Shown here one piece after another: positions 8,398-15,545 of a stretch of 56,489 bases of DNA. How positions within the stretch are numbered: the first letter of the stretch is position 1; the number at the start of each line of letters is the position of its first letter. The notes under the pieces were generated by a model. It was not told the origin of the DNA and made no database searches. It saw nothing but the letters and a program-made list of their open reading frames with translations. Made by a program: the position numbers and the translations under genes. The stretch comes from a virus, in the IMG/VR virus record IMGVR_UViG_3300042475_003016, positions 1 to 56,489 of that record, one strand, 5' to 3'.

Positions 8398-8587
8398 AAT
8401 TTATTTTTCGTATTGATAACCTGAATAAATTTTCATTCACTTGTTCATATATGGGTGCTAATATATATTTTTGGACAACTATCCTAGACCAAGGATTATT
8501 GTGTAATTTTTTTGTAATTATATTACTAATTTCACATCTAACATTGTTCTGGACATTAAATATAATATCACCGTTGACTTTAACCAT
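8381..8587 (-). CDS. small protein, array A member 6
   Basis: 68 aa from MVKVNGDIIFNVQNNVRCEI; an ATG 3 codons upstream (8596) is equally possible. Overlaps member 7 by 17 nt. Carries YILAPIYEQVNENLFRLS, again the P-x-x-E-Q module. Confidence 0.5.
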   Translation of the reverse strand: MVKVNGDIIFNVQNNVRCEISNIITKKLHNNPWSRIVVQKYILAPIYEQVNENLFRLSIRKINYEKRY

Positions 8588-8759
8588 AATATACATTTTC
8601 TGTTACTTGTATATAGAATTTATCTCTCATTTGACCACATAATATATCACCCACTTTGTCCCATGCTTTAATTCTTGCTGGGGTGCTCACTTTCTCACTC
8701 ATTCGAAAAACTAATTGATTTCCTACCCGACAACCCACTCTTTCATATACATTCTTCAT
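8580..8759 (-). CDS. small protein, array A member 5
   Basis: 59 aa, begins MKNVYERVGCRVGNQLVFRM; centre TPARIKAWDKVGDILCGQM matches the W-x-K/Q-V motif of array B members. ATGA overlap with member 4. Confidence 0.55.
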   Translation of the reverse strand: MKNVYERVGCRVGNQLVFRMSEKVSTPARIKAWDKVGDILCGQMRDKFYIQVTENVYYG

Positions 8760-8920
8760 GATTTTACATTTTGTTTTAATTGCGCCAATAATTGATTAGA
8801 TGCTTGAACCCATACTTGATTGCCTATTTTATTCCATGCTTGATTCCATAATTTACCCTCCACTTGAACCACTAGTTTACTTCCTACTTGTTCTCTCACT
8901 TTACTTATTATATTTGTCAT
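8756..8920 (-). CDS. small protein, array A member 4 (QV-repeat type)
   Basis: 54 aa, begins MTNIISKVREQVGSKLVVQV. Almost entirely four-residue x-x-Q-V/A units (LWNQAWNKIGNQVWVQASNQ), the clearest case of the repeat in this array. Expected to form an amphipathic rod or solenoid-like helix. Confidence 0.6.
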   Translation of the reverse strand: MTNIISKVREQVGSKLVVQVEGKLWNQAWNKIGNQVWVQASNQLLAQLKQNVKS

Positions 8921-9111
8921 ATTATTTTAGAATTTTGCTTAACTGAAATAAGATTACTCTCAACTAAAACAAATAACGGATTAAAGACTTGTGTTGCCAC
9001 TTGAATTTGAAGTTCATACCCAACCTGGACATCAACTTGATTTCCTATAAACCGCCTAATTTTCTCCCCCACTTCCACCAATATTTGTTCACTAACATTC
9101 ACCATATTCAT
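8917..9111 (-). CDS. small protein, array A member 3 (QV-repeat type)
   Basis: 64 aa, begins MNMVNVSEQILVEVGEKI; core GNQVDVQVGYELQIQVATQV shows alternating Q-V. Start could be M3. Confidence 0.55.
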   Translation of the reverse strand: MNMVNVSEQILVEVGEKIRRFIGNQVDVQVGYELQIQVATQVFNPLFVLVESNLISVKQNSKII

Positions 9112-9287
9112 TTTAATTTAAAATTATTCAAAACTTGTGCAAACACTCGGCTAGCCAATAAGTTATTCATAACACTCATACATTCAATGTAATATATTTT
9201 CTTCCACTCATAGGATAATTTGGATAACAACACATATTGTAAATTAATATTTAATTGATTTTTTTTTCCAATATTTGTTATTTTCAT
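9108..9287 (-). CDS. small protein, array A member 2
   Basis: 59 aa, begins MKITNIGKKNQLNINLQYVL, ends LLASRVFAQVLNNFKLK. The ending resembles that of member 1 (RLYNQVLANLKLK). Confidence 0.5.
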   Translation of the reverse strand: MKITNIGKKNQLNINLQYVLLSKLSYEWKKIYYIECMSVMNNLLASRVFAQVLNNFKLK

Positions 9288-9463
9288 TTCAATTTTAAAT
9301 TAGCCAAAACTTGATTATATAATCTGGTATTTATAAAATCATATACTATTGTTCTATTCTTAACAGCATAAGTTCTGTTAATCCCCCCTGGCACTTTGAA
9401 AAACATTGTATATCCCAAATTAGCACTTAAAAAATCAGATATTATTGTATTGTTATTAATCAT
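9284..9463 (-). CDS. small protein, array A member 1
   Basis: 59 aa starting at MINNNTIISDFLSANLGY. The longer ORF reading back to 9595 lies inside the methyltransferase and is not used. Overlaps the methyltransferase stop by 8 nt, so the array is translated from the methyltransferase transcript. Confidence 0.5.
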   Translation of the reverse strand: MINNNTIISDFLSANLGYTMFFKVPGGINRTYAVKNRTIVYDFINTRLYNQVLANLKLK

Positions 9464-10382
9464 TTTTATTATGAATGTTTTTAAATATATGTGAAATAAC
9501 ACTAACTGTCCACCCATTTCCCAACATTTTATATCTATGTGAATCCAATAAACCAACATTTGTGTAATTGTCCGGAACTGTTTGCAAACGTTCACATTCC
9601 AAAGGTGTTGGTATTCTCAAATAGTCATCAGATAATTTTATGTTTGTTGATCCTGAATTGGATATTCCATGCCCAGATGTTGTTAATGTCTTTGACTTTC
9701 TTTCTGGTGGTCTAATATTACCCCTAGATTTGCTATAAGATAATGTTCCCTCTTTCTTCTTATAGAACCTCTCTGTGATGTTATATTTGTCAGCCACACT
9801 TTCCTCCATAATATCCCTTAAATACAATCCTAAGTCATCTGGCTGCCCCACATTTGGAATATTTGTCCAATACAATCTCTTCCTATCTTGGGCTGAAACA
9901 AGATTTGAATTTATCATTATTGGTTCAACCCCCAAAGTATCACTTATTACCTTTTTCCAATAATCTTTCATCATCACATTCTCCAATAGAAAATATGTTG
10001 GGTTTGTTTCCTTTAATAATCTAACATATTCCCAGAACAAATAAGATTCACCCTCAAATTCAAATCCAGCTTCTTTTAATGACAAATATGAGTCCAAAGA
10101 TAATATCTCTTTCTCATCTTTTGTTGCCATACCTTTCATCTTCCCAGCAAAAGAAAATGATTGACAAGGCGAACCACCCATAATCAAATCAATTTTATCC
10201 AAATCCTTGCCATTAACTTTTGAAACATCACCCAACTGGATTGTGTTAGGAAAATTATGTTGGGTTACCTTTATTGAGTTCTTTTCAATTTCAGATGCAT
10301 AGTATTTGCCATAATGAACATTAGCCCTATTAAGGGCTAACTGACCACAAGACATACCATCAAACAAGCTAAGTATATTCAT
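9456..10382 (-). CDS. DNA (cytosine-5) methyltransferase
   Basis: 308 aa. All key C5-methyltransferase motifs are present: SAM-binding SLFDGMSCG (residues 5-13), catalytic G-S-P-C-Q-S-F with Cys73, ENV at 134-136, QDRKRLYW at 165-172 and the C-terminal GNGWTVSVISHIF. The short target-recognition region suggests a relaxed DNMT3-like or short-site specificity. It adds methyl groups to cytosine in phage DNA, probably against host restriction. No cognate nuclease is adjacent; an HNH gene lies two genes upstream. It leads directly into small-protein array A. Confidence 0.93.
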   Translation of the reverse strand: MNILSLFDGMSCGQLALNRANVHYGKYYASEIEKNSIKVTQHNFPNTIQLGDVSKVNGKDLDKIDLIMGGSPCQSFSFAGKMKGMATKDEKEILSLDSYLSLKEAGFEFEGESYLFWEYVRLLKETNPTYFLLENVMMKDYWKKVISDTLGVEPIMINSNLVSAQDRKRLYWTNIPNVGQPDDLGLYLRDIMEESVADKYNITERFYKKKEGTLSYSKSRGNIRPPERKSKTLTTSGHGISNSGSTNIKLSDDYLRIPTPLECERLQTVPDNYTNVGLLDSHRYKMLGNGWTVSVISHIFKNIHNKND

Positions 10383-10388
10383 ATATAT

Positions 10389-10571
10389 TTAAATTTTTAA
10401 TTTAGTAAAATCTGGTATATTTAATTCATCTAATGCTGTAGTAGTGAATTGCTCTCCACTATCCTCACATTTATAATAATGAAAATTAATCTCAAATGTT
10501 TCACCCTTGAAAGAAATTAATCTCTTTTCATTATACAACTTCATTTGTTTACCAGTTATTGGACTTTTCAT
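10389..10571 (-). CDS. MqsA/YgiT-like zinc-finger fragment
   Basis: 60 aa: MKSPITGKQMKLYNEK then YYK-CEDSGEQFTTTALDELN. This matches only the N-terminal zinc-binding part of MqsA/YgiT-type antitoxins as seen in Bacteroidota, where a helix-turn-helix domain follows. Here the HTH part and any toxin gene are missing and only one Cys is obvious, so it is unlikely to be a working antitoxin on its own. Confidence 0.6.
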   Translation of the reverse strand: MKSPITGKQMKLYNEKRLISFKGETFEINFHYYKCEDSGEQFTTTALDELNIPDFTKLKI

Positions 10572-10600
10572 TGTCTAAAATATTTGTTGTGAACCTATAA

Positions 10601-11248
10601 CTATCCAAAATATTCCCTTTTAATACGATGGCATCTTGGATAGTTAGCACCCTTTGGTGCTAATTTAACTTCTATGAGAGATTGCCTCATATTCCAATTA
10701 TTGTTTAATAATGCATCTAATAATGTCTCATCACTAACTTTATGACCTTTTGGTCGTTGGTTTTGTTTATTACGACCTCGCCATGTATCTGTTAAAGCAT
10801 GACAATTAGGACAAAGTAATTCAAGATTGCTTCTTTCATTATTAAAGTGATTTCCATCTTTATGTTCTAATTCTAATGGAATATCCTGATTTTGCCATTT
10901 ATCATTTCCACAATTATTACATTTACATTCTTGTTCATAATAAATTTTAACCCTTCTATCAGGCCAGTTAAGGTTTTCAAATGAAGTTTCTATAATCTTA
11001 ATAATTTTTCTTTCTCTATTCTCTGCAACCCTTTGTTGATATTTTTTAATATATTCAAGATTATTAGCCCTTAATTTTGCATTTTTTTTATTAGCTTCTT
11101 TTACTTTATCAGATTTTTTTCCAGCAATTGATTTTTTAATCTTATCTGATTCTGACCAAGTTCTACTATTACGACATTCTATAGAACAATAACTCTTTAA
11201 TCCTTTAACTGGTTCAAATTCTCTATCACATTTTTTACAATTCGCCAT
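10601..11248 (-). CDS. HNH homing-type endonuclease
   Basis: 215 aa. N-terminal CKKCDREF ... SYCSIEC zinc finger (residues 4-25), a basic middle, CNNCGNDKW, the HNH core LELEHKDGNHFNN followed by NLELLCPNCHALTDTW (~126-155), and a C-terminal DNA-binding tail. It would nick or cut DNA in a metal-dependent way and probably spreads as a selfish gene next to the tRNA cluster. Confidence 0.9.
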   Translation of the reverse strand: MANCKKCDREFEPVKGLKSYCSIECRNSRTWSESDKIKKSIAGKKSDKVKEANKKNAKLRANNLEYIKKYQQRVAENRERKIIKIIETSFENLNWPDRRVKIYYEQECKCNNCGNDKWQNQDIPLELEHKDGNHFNNERSNLELLCPNCHALTDTWRGRNKQNQRPKGHKVSDETLLDALLNNNWNMRQSLIEVKLAPKGANYPRCHRIKREYFG

Positions 11249-11267
11249 AAGATACTTTCTTTATTAT

Positions 11268-11274
11268 ATAAATA
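11268..11274 (-). promoter_or_regulatory. candidate late promoter (TATTTAT)
   Basis: Minus-strand TATTTAT 19 nt before the HNH gene ATG. Confidence 0.4.
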
Positions 11275-11324
11275 TCTTATTTGAACTCTAAAAGTAAATA
11301 AAATTAAAACATTTATTAAAATAA

Positions 11325-11395
11325 GTTCGCCTTGTGGATTATACCCACCCCTAATTAAAAGTTAGGTGCTCTAAACCAACTGAGCTATAGGTTCG
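11325..11395 (-). tRNA. aberrant tRNA-Lys(TTT)-like gene
   Basis: The D arm (GCTC...GAGC) and anticodon arm CCTAA-CTTTTAA-TTAGG (TTT) are intact, but 5' GAACCTA has no matching 3' strand and the T loop lacks the TTCRANY form. Either a decayed tRNA-Lys or a modified one. Bounds are approximate. Confidence 0.5.
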
Positions 11396-11399
11396 TTTT

Positions 11400-11474
11400 T
11401 GGTTGGCATAGCAGGACTTGAACCAGCAACCTCAATCGTATCAGGATTGTGCTCCACCATTGAGCTATATGCCA
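11400..11474 (-). tRNA. tRNA-Ile(GAT)
   Basis: Acceptor TGGCATA/TATGCCA, anticodon arm CAATC-CTGATAC-GATTG (GAT), T loop TTCAAGT. A73 is followed by a genomic CCA. Confidence 0.88.
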
Positions 11475-11488
11475 AATTAATAATATTG

Positions 11489-11563
11489 TGGACCTGGTAG
11501 GACTTGAACCTACGACCCCCTGATTATGAGTCAGGTGCTGCTAACCAACTGAGCTACAGGTCC
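11489..11563 (-). tRNA. tRNA-Met(CAT)
   Basis: Acceptor GGACCTG/CAGGTCC, anticodon arm CCTGA-CTCATAA-TCAGG (CAT), T arm GTAGG-TTCAAGT-CCTAC. The 1-72 pair is G-C, so not an initiator; could be elongator Met or a lysidine-modified Ile tRNA. Confidence 0.9.
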
Positions 11564-11574
11564 TTTTTAAATAT

Positions 11575-11651
11575 TGGCGGTTCGAACGGGACTTGAACCC
11601 GTGACCACATGCTTGACAGACATGCATTCTAACCAACTGAACTACCGAACC
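11575..11651 (-). tRNA. tRNA-Asp(GTC)
   Basis: Acceptor GGTTCGG/TCGAACC, anticodon loop CTGTCAA (GTC), G73 as expected for Asp, genomic CCA. Confidence 0.92.
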
Positions 11652-11664
11652 TTTTAAAATATTG

Positions 11665-11735
11665 TTACCACAACTGGATTTGAACCAATACAAACAGAAT
11701 CAAAATCTGTTGTGCTACCATTACACTATGTGGCA
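11665..11735 (-). tRNA. tRNA-Gln(TTG)
   Basis: Acceptor TGCCACA/TGTGGTA with the U1-A72 pair typical of Gln, anticodon arm ACAGA-TTTTGAT-TCTGT (TTG), T loop TTCAAAT. No CCA encoded. Confidence 0.9.
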
Positions 11736-11751
11736 ATAAAAAAGAAATAAG

Positions 11752-11945
11752 TTTTTTGTCCCCACTTGAACATCATGATCCAGTTTTACCTAGATGATTT
11801 GAATTTCCTAGTTGCTGCTCAATTGGCCATAACAGAACATAGTTATATCAAAAACTCAGCCCCTTGCTAAATATATCGCGAATCAAGCAAGTCAAACTTT
11901 ACATATACCCTGGGGTTTCACCAGAGTCGTCACTCATTTCTAAAA
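11752..11945 (-). ncRNA. candidate structured RNA 1
   Basis: A 190-nt non-coding, GC-richer stretch inside the tRNA cluster, following tRNA-Cys. Helices seen on the minus strand: GAGT/ACTC, CTGG/CCAG, CTTGCT/AGCAAG, ATAAC/GTTAT, CTAG/CTAG. No T loop or anticodon arm is found, so it is not simply a tRNA. Confidence 0.35.
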
Positions 11946-11962
11946 CATATTTCTATGCTTTG

Positions 11963-12048
11963 AGGTAATGGAGGGATTTGAACCCACATAGAACATTAAG
12001 TTCTTCACTGTTTTGCAGACAGGTGCCTAACCATTCGACCACATTACC
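11963..12048 (-). tRNA. class II tRNA-Cys(GCA)
   Basis: 86 nt. Acceptor GGTAATG/CATTACC, anticodon loop CTGCAAA (GCA) on a CTGT/ACAG stem, and U73, the main Cys identity base. Unusually it has a 19-nt variable region with a 5-bp hairpin AGAAC-TTAAT-GTTCT; normal tRNA-Cys has 4-5 nt there. Confidence 0.8.
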
Positions 12049-12055
12049 ATAATTG

Positions 12056-12132
12056 GGTGTTTGGCGGAATTCGAATCCGCATTTAATATGATTCACAGAC
12101 ATACCCCGAAGGCCAATACGGGTTCCAAACAC
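12056..12132 (-). tRNA. tRNA-His(GTG)
   Basis: Acceptor GTGTTTG/CAAACAC, C73 as expected for His, anticodon loop CTGTGAA (GTG), T arm GCGGA-TTCGAAT-TCCGC. The top anticodon-stem pair is a T-T mismatch and G-1 is not encoded. Confidence 0.82.
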
Positions 12133-12134
12133 AG

Positions 12135-12205
12135 AGGTCTTATAGGGATTTGAACCCCAACTTCAGCATCCGTAGTGCTGTGTGCTGTCATTACACAATA
12201 AGACC
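12135..12205 (-). tRNA. tRNA-Arg(ACG)
   Basis: Acceptor GGTCTTA/TAAGACC, anticodon arm CAGCA-CTACGGA-TGCTG (ACG), T loop TTCAAAT. Lies 2 nt from tRNA-His. Discriminator is T. Confidence 0.88.
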
Positions 12206-12213
12206 AAGGTTAA

Positions 12214-12450
12214 TTATTCAAACATATCAAAACTAATACCCTTCTCAAACATAGTTTCTCTCAAAAGAGTTCTAATGCTACTTAAAGCATCAACTGTCTC
12301 TTGGCTGGTTGAATCTGGGGCATATTTTATTTTTGTTCTTAACTCCTGATCTACTTCCCATAAAACAGACATGATTTCCTTGGCGTTGGTAGCCAATTTA
12401 AAATCATTTAATTCTTCATCCAAATTAAACTCGATTATTCCTTTAGCCAT
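12214..12450 (-). CDS. conserved small phage protein
   Basis: 78 aa, helical, MAKGIIEFNLDEELNDFKLATNA...MSVLWEVDQELRTKIKYAPDS. Resembles small acidic proteins common in Bacteroidota phages; function unknown. Served by a two-box promoter and read into the tRNA cluster, so it heads the tRNA transcript. Confidence 0.7.
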   Translation of the reverse strand: MAKGIIEFNLDEELNDFKLATNAKEIMSVLWEVDQELRTKIKYAPDSTSQETVDALSSIRTLLRETMFEKGISFDMFE

Positions 12451-12491
12451 AGTTTGTTATTTTTGTATGTGAGTTAAAAACTTTGATGCAA

Positions 12492-12522
12492 CAAATATAA
12501 GCATAAAAATCCTAATTTCAAA
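12492..12522 (-). promoter_or_regulatory. Bacteroidota-type promoter
   Basis: Minus strand: TTTG, 19 bp, TATATTTG. Upstream of the 78-aa gene and the tRNA cluster. Confidence 0.75.
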
Positions 12523-12554
12523 ACCTATTTTAGATATTTTTGCAATTATAATCT

Positions 12555-12932
12555 CTAATCCACAATTGATTGACATTCAGTAATATCATATCTTTTTATT
12601 TCTTTACCATCTTGTTCAATCACTAATTCTAACTGGTCTGAATAGTATCCATTATTATACCCATGCCCAGCAATTTTCACAGAATGTCCATGAACTGGTA
12701 TTAATTCAATACCATAATCTGGTATTCTTTTAAAGAAATTATCATTAGTTAAATCAAACTCTAATCCATCAAATTCCTCTAAAGTTAAATCCTTTAAATT
12801 TAATTCGTGTGCTTCACAACACTCTGTGTCATGGAATGAGTATAACTTAATGCCATTTTCAAACTCAATAGCACCATAATGTTCACTTCCAATTCCATTC
12901 TTATCAATTCCTATTACTTTTAATTTGTTCAT
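12555..12932 (-). CDS. hypothetical protein with HDTECCEAH motif
   Basis: 125 aa, beta-rich, with Cys-Cys in SFHDTECCEAHELNLKDL (~32-49) and a Gly/His-rich VHGHSVKIAGHGYNNGYY. Similar D-x-x-C-C proteins occur in phages with no known role. Overlaps its upstream neighbour by 4 nt. Confidence 0.6.
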   Translation of the reverse strand: MNKLKVIGIDKNGIGSEHYGAIEFENGIKLYSFHDTECCEAHELNLKDLTLEEFDGLEFDLTNDNFFKRIPDYGIELIPVHGHSVKIAGHGYNNGYYSDQLELVIEQDGKEIKRYDITECQSIVD

Positions 12933-13300
12933 TGTTTTACTATTTCTATTAGTTTAATAATACAACCCAATTCTGCTTCTTCATAAGTTTCAAATATCCA
13001 ATCCCCAGATGGCCTGTCTTTTGGCATTGTATGGTGTTCTTCACTTGTTTTATAATTCCAAATCCAATAATTATAACCAAGTTTACGGCTATGCTGATCG
13101 CTTGTTGCTTCAATTGAGGATTGCCAATCATATTTTTCTCTAAACCATCTAAATGCAAGGCTGTTAAGAAATGTTCTATGAATATCATTTAATGTTAATC
13201 CATCAAGATATTCAATATCTACTCCAGCATCTTTTAATTTATGAATCTCATCTAACCACTCAAAGAAACCTAGTGCTTCTAATTCATTATATATTCTCAT
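12929..13300 (-). CDS. conserved Bacteroidota-phage protein (FRWFREKY family)
   Basis: 123 aa. LAFRWFREKYDWQSSI, WIWNYKTSEEHHTMPKDR and the ending FETYEEAELGCIIKLIEIVKQ form a pattern I associate with small proteins of Bacteroidota phages and prophages. The 105-aa protein at 31572-31889 has the same plan. No known activity. Start overlaps the next gene by 1 nt. Confidence 0.65.
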   Translation of the reverse strand: MRIYNELEALGFFEWLDEIHKLKDAGVDIEYLDGLTLNDIHRTFLNSLAFRWFREKYDWQSSIEATSDQHSRKLGYNYWIWNYKTSEEHHTMPKDRPSGDWIFETYEEAELGCIIKLIEIVKQ

Positions 13301-13527
13301 TATTTAATGTTTGTAAGTGGGTATGCCTTTAAAATACTATTTACATCTACACCCCAAATAACACCAGTAACATCCACATCTATTACTGTTACATCTGCTT
13401 CATTAGCTGCTTCATTTAATGCAGCCGTTACATGAAGTTTAGCAAATTCAATCATCTGTTTAGCTACTGTAGAATCTATTTCTACACAATGTTCTGCAAA
13501 AAAATCTTCTGCCGTTGGTATATTCAT
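13300..13527 (-). CDS. conserved small phage protein
   Basis: 75 aa, MNIPTAEDFFAEHCVEIDS ... MIEFAKLHVTAALNEAANEADV. Short helical protein of a type frequent in Bacteroidota phages; function unknown. Confidence 0.65.
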   Translation of the reverse strand: MNIPTAEDFFAEHCVEIDSTVAKQMIEFAKLHVTAALNEAANEADVTVIDVDVTGVIWGVDVNSILKAYPLTNIK

Positions 13528-13548
13528 TTTTTAAGTATTTAAAGGTTG

Positions 13549-13800
13549 TTAAAATCTATCTGCTATTTTTTTAATAACTTCCTCCTCTTCAGCAGTTAAC
13601 TTCCAGTGATTATCAAATATTTTGGTAAATTGTTTTACCACATCATCATCATTTTTATTTCTAACAGCCATTACATCATAATCTTTGATTGATTTTAATA
13701 ACTTTTCTCTAAAAATTTTGTCCCTTTTAAAGTAGTAGATGATTTCATCTGAATAATCATCTAAATCAACTTCAGCTTCTACTGTGATATAACGTGACAT
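13549..13800 (-). CDS. hypothetical acidic protein
   Basis: 83 aa, strongly charged (DLDDYSDEIIYYFKRDKIF ... EEEEVIKKIADRF), likely helical. No family recognised. First gene after a two-box promoter. Confidence 0.6.
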   Translation of the reverse strand: MSRYITVEAEVDLDDYSDEIIYYFKRDKIFREKLLKSIKDYDVMAVRNKNDDDVVKQFTKIFDNHWKLTAEEEEVIKKIADRF

Positions 13801-13822
13801 AATTATTATTTTTTTTGATACA

Positions 13823-13853
13823 CAAATATAAGGGAAATAAAATTACTGCGCAA
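13823..13853 (-). promoter_or_regulatory. Bacteroidota-type promoter
   Basis: Minus strand: TTG, 20 bp, TATATTTG; the upstream box lies in the 3' end of the 168-aa gene. Serves genes 13800 to 12555. Confidence 0.65.
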
Positions 13854-14349
13854 GTTCTTTCTTCAATCTTTCCAAAACATTTTGACTTGTATGACCATCA
13901 AAAGGAAATAAGGCTGTTGATGTTTCTGGAACTTTAAATTCATTCCATCTTTCAGCAGGATAATGATTGGATATTTGACCACTTGGCAATTTTGCCACCA
14001 CAATAAACCAACCCCCACCAAAACAAGGATCACCATCATTATGTTTCCAACTCTTATGTACGCTATGCTTTGTGTTTTGGGCTACTAGGCTTGCATCCAG
14101 GAACTCTTCATCACCTTTCTGAGTTGCCCACTCATTAAACAATAGAGCGTTGTAGGTTGCCCTAAAATCATATAATTCCTTAAAGGTATGATAACCATCA
14201 GAGGTATCTTCTGTCACCCTATGATAATCCTCTTCCAATTTCTTTATGCTTTCATAAAGTTCAAATGGAATTGTATCATTTGTAATCCTAGTACCATATT
14301 TGGAATTTATATGGTCACAAAAAATATCAACTGGTGTTTTATTGCTCAT
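13843..14349 (-). CDS. conserved phage protein (WDGH-type)
   Basis: 168 aa. The block DFRATYNALLFNEWATQ ... HKSWKHNDGDPCFGGGWFIVVAKLPSG-QISNHYPAERW ... FDGHT is a long-conserved phage signature (often listed as WDGH domain). It is found in many siphophage accessory regions; biochemical role unknown. The His/Asp/Cys pattern could bind metal, which is inference. Confidence 0.75.
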   Translation of the reverse strand: MSNKTPVDIFCDHINSKYGTRITNDTIPFELYESIKKLEEDYHRVTEDTSDGYHTFKELYDFRATYNALLFNEWATQKGDEEFLDASLVAQNTKHSVHKSWKHNDGDPCFGGGWFIVVAKLPSGQISNHYPAERWNEFKVPETSTALFPFDGHTSQNVLERLKKELAQ

Positions 14350-14365
14350 TTTGTTTCTTTTTTTA

Positions 14366-15445
14366 TTAATATTCTGAAATATTTATCTTTAAATATTCTT
14401 TAATTTTTTTTGTAAGTCTATCTCTACTAACTCTCACATCTTTATTTAATTCTTTATAAATTTTATAAAAACTAACACCTTCTTCATATTGTTTAGCAGC
14501 TTTGGCTATAACCGATTCATCTAATACAAAATGTTCAAACTCAACATTGTATTTGTTTTTTAATTTTTTTCTAATCTGGGAACCACTAAACCCAGTCTTT
14601 TTTTCAATTTCTTTAACAGTTAAACCTTTCTGGAACATTTCAAATGCTGAAAGTATATCAGATTCTGACATATAAACTTTTGATTTATATTTATTATCAA
14701 TATTAAAATTCTTTTTTAATTTCCTTGTTAATTGAGCCCTACTAAATGTAGTCTTTTTTTCAATTTCACTAAAATTAAACCCATTTTGATACATTTCAAA
14801 CGCCAAAAGTATATCAGATTCTGACATGTGTTCACCTTTATATCTTTTTGGTTCTAACTTATCGTATTTAATATTTGACCATAAATAACCATACGCTATC
14901 CAACCAGTTTTACAAGCTCTACTTATCAGTCGATTACACGAAGGCAAACCTAACTCTTTATTTATTAAGTTTTGAGATTCAAAAGATTTAATATAATCAC
15001 CATTCAAAGAATATTGATAAGTTTTGATTGATTTGTGGTTTTTCTCACCTGTTTTACCAAAAAAAGGGTTTTTTTCACCTTTAAAAACACCACTCAAAAG
15101 ACTTCTTTCTCTAACTTTAATACAAACTTCTTGAGTATGTTTATAACCCTTTCTAACACCATCACCACCATTTGTTTGATTTTTTAAAATGAAACCTCTT
15201 TCTTTATGTAATCTTATTTCTTCTATTTCAGCAAAATTACCTTTATCTTTTTCTACTTCGCAAATAAGTGAAATTTTTAAATCATCATAACCATATTTAC
15301 TAAGCCAATTATATAATTTAGTTTTTTTATTTTTTTTAGAATTATATATATGTTGGCTAAACCTAAGTTCCAATGATTTTTCTGTTTTGCCGATATAAAT
15401 CACGTTTGGGTTATTTTCATAAAATATTTTATATATTTTTACCAT
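14366..15445 (-). CDS. GIY-YIG homing-type endonuclease
   Basis: 359 aa from MVKIYKIFYENN; 12 codons upstream are basic and non-conserved. Catalytic GIY-YIG domain at residues 1-90 (KIYKIFY ... YIGKTEKSLELRFSQH, with Arg and a later Glu). Then NUMOD-like EKNPFFGKTGEKNHKS and YQYSLNGDYIKSFES, followed by two repeated helix-turn-helix-like units (MSESDILLAFEMYQNGFNF and MSESDILSAFEMFQKGLTV) that would bind DNA. A selfish intron-free nuclease gene. Confidence 0.9.
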   Translation of the reverse strand: MVKIYKIFYENNPNVIYIGKTEKSLELRFSQHIYNSKKNKKTKLYNWLSKYGYDDLKISLICEVEKDKGNFAEIEEIRLHKERGFILKNQTNGGDGVRKGYKHTQEVCIKVRERSLLSGVFKGEKNPFFGKTGEKNHKSIKTYQYSLNGDYIKSFESQNLINKELGLPSCNRLISRACKTGWIAYGYLWSNIKYDKLEPKRYKGEHMSESDILLAFEMYQNGFNFSEIEKKTTFSRAQLTRKLKKNFNIDNKYKSKVYMSESDILSAFEMFQKGLTVKEIEKKTGFSGSQIRKKLKNKYNVEFEHFVLDESVIAKAAKQYEEGVSFYKIYKELNKDVRVSRDRLTKKIKEYLKINISEY

Positions 15446-15545
15446 TTTTATAGTTTTTTCTATCTTTTTTTGCAACTGCAACTAACATCAGTTTGGTAAA
15501 ATGACTATTGCATTAATTTATTTGTTGCGTTTCTTGTCACAATTA

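Noticed and set aside
9464-9595. N-terminal extension of the first array A gene
   Set aside because: It lies inside the methyltransferase coding region; the methionine at 9463 gives the size and start type of its siblings.
10389-11248. Toxin-antitoxin pair formed by the MqsA-like piece and its neighbours
   Set aside because: The neighbour is an HNH nuclease of homing type and no toxin fold is seen; the antitoxin lacks its DNA-binding half.
9456-11248. Restriction-modification system made of the C5-methyltransferase and HNH gene
   Set aside because: The HNH protein has a homing-type zinc-finger layout and is separated by another gene; a lone protective methyltransferase is more likely.
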